A stretch of 64,000 nucleotides of DNA from assembly GCA_009377695.1 (NCBI GenBank), contig WHTP01000006.1:1-64000 (forward strand), read 5' to 3'. Source of the stretch: Hyphomicrobiales bacterium. Its GTDB lineage: Bacteria; Pseudomonadota; Alphaproteobacteria; Rhizobiales; Xanthobacteraceae. Positions 39,443 to 47,557 of the stretch are shown piece by piece. Made by a program: the position numbers and the translations under genes. Under the pieces are notes generated by a model. It saw only the letters and a program-made list of their open reading frames with translations, was not told where the DNA came from and searched no databases. Numbering within the stretch: position 1 is the first letter of the stretch; each line of letters begins with the position of its first letter.

Positions 39443-39524
39443 GCTAGTGGAGTTTTGGATTTGACATTCGCTTTGCGAGCCTGCGGTCAACGGGGGTAGC
39501 GAATGTCAAATCCACTCCACTAGT
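39443..39524. repeat. CTAGTG-type palindrome, type D
   Basis: gctagtggagttttggatttgacattcgc ... gcgaatgtcaaatccactccactag; copy at 43902. Confidence 0.85.
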
Positions 39525-39592
39525 GTGGCGGTTCAGAAGTCCGCATCGTTCTCGCTGCGAAGCGGTACGTACTTCGGAATCAGGACACGAGG
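39520..39592. repeat. Hybrid CTAGTG element: left arm of type A, right arm of type B
   Basis: ctagtgtggcggttcagaagtccgcatcgttctcgctgcgaagcggtacgtacttcggaatcaggacacgagg. Confidence 0.75.
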
Positions 39593-39815
39593 CTGGATTT
39601 AGCGAGCGGCGGCCCACCAGAATCCACGGTTCGGGGCCGCCGTTATCCACCGCTTCTCACAAGACACGTTCGCTTAACCATCGGACCCGTCATTAGGATT
39701 ACCGCGGCCACTTTTCGCCATAGTCCCCCTGTACTCCTGAACTCATCGGGGGGGACGGGGCTAATCACGCGCGCTTACCGCGCATTAACCCATCCCCATT
39801 AAGTCTGCGTTCACC

Positions 39816-41417
39816 ATGCCCGCCACGGCAACTATCCGTGGCGGGCGGGACTGTGTGCAACTTTTTGGCGAGATGCTAGTGCCGGTTAGTCACGCGCGCA
39901 CGGATTCTACGCTATTGAGGACCTTTCGGGCCGGCTGCTGCGGTGGAGCCGCCGCCCTCATCGTTGTTTTCGGTGTCGAATCGCTGCAGAACGCAACCGC
40001 TAACGGCGATACCCGCACCATCACCTTCCATCATATCCACCTGAAGGAAGACACCACCATCACCTTCAAGGTGAATGGCAAATACGACCAGGCCGCCCTT
40101 CAGAAGATCAATCATGCGCTCCGGGACTGGCGCACCGGCCAGCCCATCAACATGGACCCCCACCTGATCGACGCCCTTTGGGAGGTGTATCGGGCGACCG
40201 GAGCGAAAGAGCCGATCCACGTCATTGGCGGCTACCGCTCGCCGGCCACCAACGCCATGCTCCGCCGCCGCTCGAGTGGCGTCGCCAAGTTCAGCCAGCA
40301 TATGCTCGGCAAGGCGATCGATTTCTACATCCCGGATGTCGAGCTTCAGGCGATCCGCGACGCCGGACTGCGCCTGCAACGCGGCGGCGTCGGCTTCTAT
40401 CCCTCATCGGGCGCGCCTTTCGTGCACATGGACGTTGGCAGCGTGCGGCATTGGCCGCGCGTGCCGGAGGCGCAGCTCGCCCGCATCATGTCCAAGGGTC
40501 CGCTGACGCGGGTGGCATCCAACAGCGCGGCGCAGAGGCGAAAGTCCCGGCCGACCGTCGTCGCATCACGCAGCACCCGCGACGCGGACGAGGATGCCGA
40601 GGTCCTACGGCCCGCGTCGCGCTCGCGCGTGACGGCGTCGGTTGCCCCGCAAGAGACTACAGCGGCGATCCCGATGCCGAGGTCACGCCCCGGCGCGGTG
40701 GCCGAGCCGACCGCGTCCGGTTTCAATCTCGCCGCTGCCTCTTCGCAACCCGTTCGTCCGGCCGCGCCGCGGCCCTCGCAGGCTGCGAGCCTCGTTCCGC
40801 AGCAGCAGGGGACGGTTTCGGCAGTGGCAGTGTCGGCCAACGACGTCATCAACGAGCGCGGCTACTGGGAGGGCCTGACCGATACGCCGGCGCATCCGGT
40901 GCCGCCGGCTGATATTCCCGAGACCCGCACCGCTGCCGCGGAAGCGCCGATCGCCGGCAGCGTCGCAGCCGGCAGCCTGGCGCCGTGGCCGATGCCCGAC
41001 CGTGCCGCCACGCGCGACGCCCTCGCCTACGCGCCGCCCGGCCAGCCGGTCGAATCCCGCCGTCCGACCGGGAAGGCTCGCGTCGTCGCGCGCCTTCCCC
41101 AGCGGCGCGTCACCGGCACCGCCAAGCCGCCGGCCCGCCCGACGGTCCCAACCGTCAAGGTCGGAGAGCGATTCAACAATCCGTGGATGCGCGCGATGAT
41201 CGTGTCGCCAAGCGCGGTCGAGTTCATGAACACGTCGCTCTACGGAGCGCCTGATATCGCCGCGCTGCGGCCACAGTTGCAGAAGCCGGCTTCCACCGTG
41301 ATGATGACGTTCTGCGATGATCCCCATCTCGGCATGTCGTCCGAGGAGTTCCGGGGCAACGCGGTCGTGTTCGTTGCGACCGTGACCTTCCGGCAGCGTA
41401 CCGCGGCGCTACACTAA
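39816..41417 (+). CDS. DUF882/YcbK-like (peptidase M15-fold) protein with extended C-terminus
   Basis: RTITFHHIHLKEDTTITFKVNGKYDQAALQKINHALRDWRTG...IHVIGGYRSPATNAMLRRRSSGVAKFSQHMLGKAIDFYIPDV; start could be later (39873). Confidence 0.88.
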   Translation: MPATATIRGGRDCVQLFGEMLVPVSHARTDSTLLRTFRAGCCGGAAALIVVFGVESLQNATANGDTRTITFHHIHLKEDTTITFKVNGKYDQAALQKINHALRDWRTGQPINMDPHLIDALWEVYRATGAKEPIHVIGGYRSPATNAMLRRRSSGVAKFSQHMLGKAIDFYIPDVELQAIRDAGLRLQRGGVGFYPSSGAPFVHMDVGSVRHWPRVPEAQLARIMSKGPLTRVASNSAAQRRKSRPTVVASRSTRDADEDAEVLRPASRSRVTASVAPQETTAAIPMPRSRPGAVAEPTASGFNLAAASSQPVRPAAPRPSQAASLVPQQQGTVSAVAVSANDVINERGYWEGLTDTPAHPVPPADIPETRTAAAEAPIAGSVAAGSLAPWPMPDRAATRDALAYAPPGQPVESRRPTGKARVVARLPQRRVTGTAKPPARPTVPTVKVGERFNNPWMRAMIVSPSAVEFMNTSLYGAPDIAALRPQLQKPASTVMMTFCDDPHLGMSSEEFRGNAVVFVATVTFRQRTAALH

Positions 41418-41583
41418 CTCCAGCACGGTTCTCTCCCGCTCGTCCCCGCGAAGGCGGGGACGTAGTCTTTTGAAGGATGCTGGATTCCCGCTGACGCGCG
41501 CTGACGCGGGATGAGCGGAATTGAGCACGTCATGCGTGGGGCTTGGCCCGGTCATGACGAGACAGCTTGGTGTGACGCTGGGA

Positions 41584-41862
41584 TCAATTCAGCATGCCGA
41601 GCGCAAGCATATAGGTCTCGAGGATCGCCTCGTGCTCCTTGCGCTCGTCGGTGTCTTCCTTGCGCATCCGGATGATGGTGCGCAGCGCCTTGACGTCGAA
41701 GCCCATCGATTTGGCCTCGCCGTAGACGTCCTTGACGTCGTCGGCGAGCGCCTTCTTTTCCTCTTCCAGTCGCTCGATCCGTTCCACAAAGGCCTTCAAA
41801 TGGTCCTTCGCGAACCGAGTTGCGGGCTGATCCTGTTCTTGTTCAGCGGCAGCGGTCGCCAT
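41584..41862 (-). CDS. DUF2312 / GapR-family DNA-binding protein
   Basis: [74 protein letters not shown]. Confidence 0.93.
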   Translation of the reverse strand: MATAAAEQEQDQPATRFAKDHLKAFVERIERLEEEKKALADDVKDVYGEAKSMGFDVKALRTIIRMRKEDTDERKEHEAILETYMLALGMLN

Positions 41863-41983
41863 CGATAACTCCTCCGTCCACGCAACATTGCTGGACTAAG
41901 GACGGGGAGTCGGGCTCTTGGGTCAAGGGTGGATGGTTTTGTCCACCCGATCATCCACAAGGGTGGGCGATAGCTTTGGACAA

Positions 41984-42280
41984 TCAGTGTTTGTGGCTTG
42001 CCTTTTCGAACGCAGCCTTCTGCTCGGCCGAGGCTTCCTTTTGGTATTTCGCCTTCCATTCCTCGAACGGCATGCCGTAGATCACTTCGCGGCTCTGATC
42101 CTTGCTCATCGGCACGCCCTTCGCGTCGGCCGCGTCCTTCATCCAGTTGGAGAGGCAGTTGCGGCAGAAGCCGGCAAGATTCATCATGTCGATGTTCTGC
42201 ACATCGGTACGCGTGCGCAAGTGATCGACGAGGCGCCGAAAGGTGGCGGCTTCAAGTTCGGTGCGGGTCTTGTCGTCCAT
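41984..42280 (-). CDS. DUF1244 domain-containing protein
   Basis: TFRRLVDHLRTRTDVQNIDMMNLAGFCRNCLSNWMKDAADAKGVPMSKDQSREVIYGMPFEEWKAKYQ. Confidence 0.92.
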   Translation of the reverse strand: MDDKTRTELEAATFRRLVDHLRTRTDVQNIDMMNLAGFCRNCLSNWMKDAADAKGVPMSKDQSREVIYGMPFEEWKAKYQKEASAEQKAAFEKASHKH

Positions 42281-42485
42281 GGCTGGTTCCTCGCAGGTGC
42301 ATTCATTGCGAAGATAGACATCGCAGGCGCCGGGTTGAAGGGCCTGGCTGGCTATCGGAAATTTCCGTGTTTGACTCGTGACTATCCACACCGGGCCCTT
42401 ACAGACGGCCCGCACTCAAGAAAATTATTGGCAATTCCTTCTCGGTATGGAGTAGTCGCGCAGTCGAAGCGGCAGGATATCCATC

Positions 42486-43778
42486 GTGGCAGTGTCAGGC
42501 CGCGCGTTCCTCGAAGACCTGTTCAACACCGCTGTCGCGGCGGCGCATCCCAGCAACTGCTTACCACCACACCTGCCGGAGCCGCCCCGGTCTGGGCGGT
42601 TGCTGATCCTCGCCGCCGGTAAATCGGCCGGCGCGATGGCCGAGGTCACGGAGCGGCACTATCTCGATGACCTGGGCTTGCCCGCAAGCCGGATCGGCGG
42701 CCTTACTGTCACACGGCACGGCTATGCCCGTCCGACTCGCTCCGTGCGGATGATCGAAGCCGGCCACCCAGTGCCCGATGCAGCCGGGCTGGCCGCCACA
42801 TTCGAGGCGCTGGCGCTCGCCGACGCGGCGGGCCCGGACGATATTGTCATCGTGCTGATGTCCGGCGGCGCCTCGGCCAACTGGATCGCGCCGGCAACCG
42901 GCCTCTCGCTCACCGAAAAGCAGGCAATGACCCGGGCCTTGCTCGCATCGGGCGCGTCGATCTCCGAAATGAACGCAGTCCGCAAACATCTGTCGCGCAT
43001 CAAGGGCGGCCGCCTCGCTGAGCGGATCAATCCGGCACGGCTGGTCACAATCGCGATTTCCGATGTCCCGGGGGACGATCCGGCCGTCATCGGTTCAGGA
43101 CCGACCGTGGCCGATCCGACGACGCTCGCGGATGCGCAGGCGACGATCCTGCGCTATCGCCTCGATGTGTCATCGGCCATCGCGAAAGCGCTTGCCGATC
43201 CCGCCAACGAAACGCCGAAACCGGGCGACCCGGTGTTCTCGAATTCGTCGTTCGCATTGGCGGCCCGTCCGTCGGATGCGTTCAGCGAGGTCGAGGCTGC
43301 CGTGCGCGCCGCCGGGAAGGAGTGCATCCTGCTCGGGACGAGAGTCGAAGGTGAAGCCCGCATCGTAGCCGCGGAGCATGCGCGCCTTGCGCGCGATCTT
43401 CGCGCGCAAGGCAAGACCGCGGTGATTCTATCGGGCGGCGAATTGACGGTGACGCTGCGTGGCAAAGGCCGCGGTGGCCCGAACCAGGAATACATGCTGG
43501 CCTTGGCAATCGCCCTCGACGGCGCTGCCGGGATCGCGGCGCTGGCCGGCGATACCGACGGTATCGATGGCGGCGGTGGCAAAAGCGAGGATCCCGCCGG
43601 GGCGATTATCGATTCCACGACGCTCGCCCGCGCGCGCCAGCAGGGTCTCGATCCCGTTGCCTATCTCGACGCCAATAATTCGACGGAATTCTTTGAAAAG
43701 CTTGGCGATCTACTGAAACCGGGCCCAACATGCACCAACGTCAGCGACTTCCGGTCTATCCTCGTTGACAGCACCTGA
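42486..43778 (+). CDS. Glycerate 2-kinase / hydroxypyruvate reductase-like (DUF4147, TtuD family)
   Basis: AAGKSAGAMAEV, EAGHPVPDAAG, VLMSGGASANW, EMNAVRKHLSRIKGGRLA, GGPNQEYMLALAI, DTDGIDG. Confidence 0.93.
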   Translation: MAVSGRAFLEDLFNTAVAAAHPSNCLPPHLPEPPRSGRLLILAAGKSAGAMAEVTERHYLDDLGLPASRIGGLTVTRHGYARPTRSVRMIEAGHPVPDAAGLAATFEALALADAAGPDDIVIVLMSGGASANWIAPATGLSLTEKQAMTRALLASGASISEMNAVRKHLSRIKGGRLAERINPARLVTIAISDVPGDDPAVIGSGPTVADPTTLADAQATILRYRLDVSSAIAKALADPANETPKPGDPVFSNSSFALAARPSDAFSEVEAAVRAAGKECILLGTRVEGEARIVAAEHARLARDLRAQGKTAVILSGGELTVTLRGKGRGGPNQEYMLALAIALDGAAGIAALAGDTDGIDGGGGKSEDPAGAIIDSTTLARARQQGLDPVAYLDANNSTEFFEKLGDLLKPGPTCTNVSDFRSILVDST

Positions 43779-43811
43779 AACTTCACGCGATATCCCGGGC
43801 TCGTGTGGCAC

Positions 43812-43890
43812 GCTAGTGGTCCGATTCTAACATTCGTATCCCTTCTCAGCGGGCGACTTTGCGAATGTTAGCATCATAAGGACCACTAGC
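43812..43890. repeat. CTAGTG-type palindrome, type C (second copy)
   Basis: gctagtggtccgattctaacattcg ... gcgaatgttagcatcataaggaccactagc. Confidence 0.85.
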
Positions 43891-43901
43891 AAATATAAGC
43901 T

Positions 43902-43981
43902 GCTAGTGGAGTTTTGGATTTGACATTCGCTTTGGGGGTCTGCGGTCAACGGGGTAGCAAATGTCAAATCCACTCCACTAG
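43902..43981. repeat. CTAGTG-type palindrome, type D (second copy)
   Basis: gctagtggagttttggatttgacattcgc ... gcaaatgtcaaatccactccactag. Confidence 0.85.
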
Positions 43982-43995
43982 AATGCTCATGCTTG

Positions 43996-44070
43996 CCAGT
44001 GTCCATTTGAAGCCGAAGTTCGCGAGCGTCTTGCCGCACGGGTGTGCGAACTTCGGATTCGGGACACTGG
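43996..44070. repeat. CTAGTG-type palindrome, type B variant
   Basis: ccagtgtccatttgaagccgaagttcgc ... gcgaacttcggattcgggacactgg. Confidence 0.8.
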
Positions 44071-44087
44071 CGGAGCCACGGGTACTA

Positions 44088-44666
44088 ATGACCGAGAAGC
44101 CTACCCTTGCGTGTACGCCGCCCAACAAGCTACGTCGACGCATGCTCGGCATCCGCGCCGGCATTCTCGGCAGCCTGATCGCGGGTACGACGCTGTTGCA
44201 GGCCGACATCGCGGCTGCGGATTTCCGAATCTGCAACAATACCGGCAGCCGGGTCGGCATTGCGCTCGGCTACAAGGACGCCGAGCACTGGACCACCGAA
44301 GGATGGTGGAACCTGTCGGCGCGGACCTGCGAGACGATTCTGCGGGGAACGCTCGCCGCTCGTTATTATTACATCTACGCGGTCGATTACGATCGCAGCG
44401 GCGAATGGGCCGGCAAGGCATATATGTGCACGCGTGAGAAGGAATTCACGATCCGTGGCACCGATGATTGCCTCGCGCGGGGTTATGACCGCACCGGCTT
44501 CTTCGAAGTCGACACCGCGGAACAGCCGTCGTGGACGGTGCAACTCACTGATTCCGCGGACCAGGCGCCGCAGCAACCATTGCAATCCCGGGTGCCACTG
44601 ATGCCCCTCCCTTCGACCACTGGCGGCAAGAACACAGCACCGTCATTTCCGGCGCGTAAGAATTAG
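44088..44666 (+). CDS. DUF1036 domain-containing protein
   Basis: ADFRICNNTGSRVGIALGYKDAEHWTTEGWWNLSARTCETILRGTLAARYYYIYAVDY. Confidence 0.9.
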   Translation: MTEKPTLACTPPNKLRRRMLGIRAGILGSLIAGTTLLQADIAAADFRICNNTGSRVGIALGYKDAEHWTTEGWWNLSARTCETILRGTLAARYYYIYAVDYDRSGEWAGKAYMCTREKEFTIRGTDDCLARGYDRTGFFEVDTAEQPSWTVQLTDSADQAPQQPLQSRVPLMPLPSTTGGKNTAPSFPARKN

Positions 44667-44669
44667 CTG

Positions 44670-46106
44670 ATGCGTCGTCTGCGCCGTACCAAGATCGTCG
44701 CCACGCTCGGACCATCGTCCTCGGAGCGTTCGGTCATCGCTGCGTTGTTCCGCGCCGGCGCCGACGTGTTCCGCATCAATATGAGCCACACCTCGCATGA
44801 GCGCATGCGCGAACTGGTATCGACCATCCGCTCGGTCGAGGAGGAATTCGAACGGCCGATCGGCATTTTGGTCGATTTGCAGGGCCCGAAGCTCCGGGTG
44901 GGACAATTCGAGTCCGGTCCGGTATTGCTCTCGAAGGGCGCAACGTTCACGCTCGATCTCGATAAGACGCCGGGCGATGTTTCGCGCGTGCACCTGCCAC
45001 ATCCCGAAATCTTCCAGTCGATTGAGCCCGGACACACCCTCCTGCTTGATGACGGCAAGGTGCGCCTGACGGCGACGGAGATCAGCGAAGGAAAGATCGC
45101 AACCCATGTCGAAGTCGGCGGCAATCTGTCGGATCGGAAGGGTGTGAGCCTGCCCGACACGATGATCCCGTTCTCGGCGCTGGCACCGAAAGATCGGTCC
45201 GACCTTGAAGCCGCGCTCGACACCGGCATCGACTGGGTGGCGCTGTCCTTTATCCAGCGGCCGGAAGACATCGCCGAAGCCAAGAAGATCACGCGCGGCC
45301 GCGCCTCGGTGATGGCGAAGATCGAAAAGCCGCAAGCGGTGACCCGCCTGGACGAAATTCTTGATGTCGCCGACGCACTGATGGTGGCGCGCGGCGACCT
45401 CGGTGTCGAGATGCCGCTCGAACGGGTGCCAGGTATTCAGAAATTCATGACGCGGAGCGGGCGTCGCGCCGGCAAGCCGGTCGTCGTCGCGACGCAGATG
45501 CTGGAGTCGATGATCAACAGTCCGGTGCCCACACGCGCCGAAGTGTCGGACGTGGCAACCGCCATTTTCGAAGGCGCCGACGCCGTGATGCTGTCGGCGG
45601 AATCGGCTGCCGGCAAGTTTCCGGTCGAAGCGGTATCCACCATGAACCGCATCGCCGAAGAGGTGGAAAACGATCCGATCCATCAGACCATCATCCAGGC
45701 GCAACGCGCCGATCCGGAGCCGACCGGCGCCGATGCGATTGCCGCAGCGGCGCGACAGATCGCCGAGACGCTCGAACTGTCGTCACTGATCTGCTGGACG
45801 TCCTCCGGCTCGACGGCGTTGCGTGTCGCGCGCGAGCGGCCGCGCCCGCCGATCGTCGCCATCTCGCCGAATGTCGCAACGGCACGACGGCTGTCGCTGG
45901 TCTGGGGCGTGCACTGCGTAGTAGCGGAAGACGCCCATGACCAGGACGACATGGTCGAGCGCGCCTGCCGGCTGGCGTTCAAGGATGGCTTCGCTCACGC
46001 GGGGCGACGTGTGATCGTGGTCGCCGGCGTGCCACTCGGAACCCCGGGCGCCACCAACATGCTGCGGATTGCATTCGTCGGCGCCGACGCCGGCTCGGGG
46101 CTCTAA
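44670..46106 (+). CDS. pyk: Pyruvate kinase
   Basis: RRTKIVATLGPSS, FRINMSHTSHE, LVDLQGPKLRVG, VMAKIEKPQA, MVARGDLGVEMPLERVP, VATQMLESMI. Confidence 0.97.
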   Translation: MRRLRRTKIVATLGPSSSERSVIAALFRAGADVFRINMSHTSHERMRELVSTIRSVEEEFERPIGILVDLQGPKLRVGQFESGPVLLSKGATFTLDLDKTPGDVSRVHLPHPEIFQSIEPGHTLLLDDGKVRLTATEISEGKIATHVEVGGNLSDRKGVSLPDTMIPFSALAPKDRSDLEAALDTGIDWVALSFIQRPEDIAEAKKITRGRASVMAKIEKPQAVTRLDEILDVADALMVARGDLGVEMPLERVPGIQKFMTRSGRRAGKPVVVATQMLESMINSPVPTRAEVSDVATAIFEGADAVMLSAESAAGKFPVEAVSTMNRIAEEVENDPIHQTIIQAQRADPEPTGADAIAAAARQIAETLELSSLICWTSSGSTALRVARERPRPPIVAISPNVATARRLSLVWGVHCVVAEDAHDQDDMVERACRLAFKDGFAHAGRRVIVVAGVPLGTPGATNMLRIAFVGADAGSGL

Positions 46107-46180
46107 TTCACCTGCTGGGGTTCATTCGTTCCGCGCAAGCGGGAATCCAGTGTCGCAATGACCAGCAACTTATTGAATCG

Positions 46181-46255
46181 AGTGTGGCTTGGTTCAGAGG
46201 TCCGCATGTCGGACTCGCCGCGACAATGATGCGGACTTCTGAACCGCCACACTAG
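46181..46255. repeat. CTAGTG-type palindrome, type A (opposite orientation)
   Basis: agtgtggcttggttcagaggtccgcat ... atgcggacttctgaaccgccacactag. Confidence 0.85.
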
Positions 46256-46357
46256 GCCCCCGCCGGAGTTGAGTTAGCCCCGACTTGATCAGGGCCGAGG
46301 ACGAGCGGCACCTAGGACCATCACCTACTGGGAAACGCCCGGGCGGCGCGCCCGCGA

Positions 46358-47008
46358 TCAGATATCGCGGCCGTCGACGGTCTCGGTGAGCCGCTTGATC
46401 AGGTCAGGAACCCGTTCCATGCGAGGATACAACTCGACCGCGCGGCGGAGCGCGGTGAGCGCGCGGCGTTCATCGCCGACATCCTTGAGGATCATGCCAA
46501 CGCCTGCCCATGCCCCGAAGTGCCGGGGCTCGCGCTGGAGTACCACGCGCAGATCAGCCATCGCCCCTTCGTAGTCACGCTTCAGAAAGTATAGAGTCGC
46601 GCGCCGGTTCCAGGCTTCGATGTAGTCCGGCTTGATGTCGATGATCGCCGTGAGGAGCTTGATCGCGAGATCAAAATCCTTGCCCTCGGTCGCGGTCCGC
46701 ACCCGGGTCATCAGCAGCGTGGCGGTATCGCCGCCCTGTGCGGCCCAGGTCGCCCAGATACGGCGCTCGATGTACTTCGCGCTCTCCTCGGTCGGCGCGG
46801 CCCGTAGCGCGGCGAACAGGCGGTCGAGATTTTGCTCGGGGTCGCCGCGGTGCACGCGCGGCAGATCGGCCGGCGGCTCGACCGGCTGCATCGGCTCTTT
46901 GCCGGGCGGCGACAGTTCGGGCGCCGGCTGTGCCTGCGATCGCACACCCGCGGTCACGGCCAAAGCCATGACCGCAAAGGCGAGAAGCAAGTGGAATCGA
47001 TGCTTCAT
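46358..47008 (-). CDS. Tetratricopeptide repeat secreted protein
   Basis: Signal peptide; AIIDIKPDYIEAWNRRATLYFLKRDYEGAMADLRVVLQREPRHFGAWAGVGMILKDVGDERRALTALRRAVELYP. Confidence 0.9.
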   Translation of the reverse strand: MKHRFHLLLAFAVMALAVTAGVRSQAQPAPELSPPGKEPMQPVEPPADLPRVHRGDPEQNLDRLFAALRAAPTEESAKYIERRIWATWAAQGGDTATLLMTRVRTATEGKDFDLAIKLLTAIIDIKPDYIEAWNRRATLYFLKRDYEGAMADLRVVLQREPRHFGAWAGVGMILKDVGDERRALTALRRAVELYPRMERVPDLIKRLTETVDGRDI

Positions 47009-47181
47009 GGGCGCGGAGTCTAGCGTTTCACCGCCGGCCAGCAAAGCCTCGGATCAAGGCATGGTGACGGCAAACCCGGCCGTCAAACGGGTTTCGGTTC
47101 CGATCAGCCGTGGCGCGCGAAGCCCTGGCGCGCGAAGCCCTGGCCCGATCAGCCGCGACCTCGATCAGCCGCGACCCCCCA

Positions 47182-47307
47182 TCAGCCTTGGCGGGCTTTG
47201 AAGCGCCGGTTGGTCTTGTTGATCACGTAGAGCCGGCCCTTGCGCCGCACAAGGCGATTGTTGCGGTGACGGCCGCGCAGCGACTTCAATGAATTACGGA
47301 CTTTCAT
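47182..47307 (-). CDS. rpmJ: 50S ribosomal protein L36
   Basis: Hand translation [41 protein letters not shown]; too short for the supplied ORF track. Confidence 0.96.
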   Translation of the reverse strand: MKVRNSLKSLRGRHRNNRLVRRKGRLYVINKTNRRFKARQG

Positions 47308-47520
47308 AACGTGCTCCGGTAGTCCCCGCGCGGCAGGGGCTCGGGTTTGTTTTGTGAGGTGGGCGATACTTAAGAGGGCCGCGCCGCCGCGTCAATTGCA
47401 GGGAATCCCGGAGCCCATCTCTCTCCTCTCAGGCACTGCCGCGCGCGGGCCTGGATTAATCCCGTCGGCAGGTCCGCCAGATCCGATTGACAGCCATGAT
47501 CAATTGCGCGACGTTATGAA

Positions 47521-47537
47521 ATGTAACATTATAACAT
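47521..47537. promoter_or_regulatory. AT-rich imperfect palindrome (atgtaacattataacat), candidate Fur/Zur-family box for the TonB receptor
   Basis: Dyad symmetry with 2 mismatched pairs in a GC-rich context, just upstream of the receptor coding region. Confidence 0.4.
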
Positions 47538-47557
47538 ATCAGTACTTTGGGGGTGTC

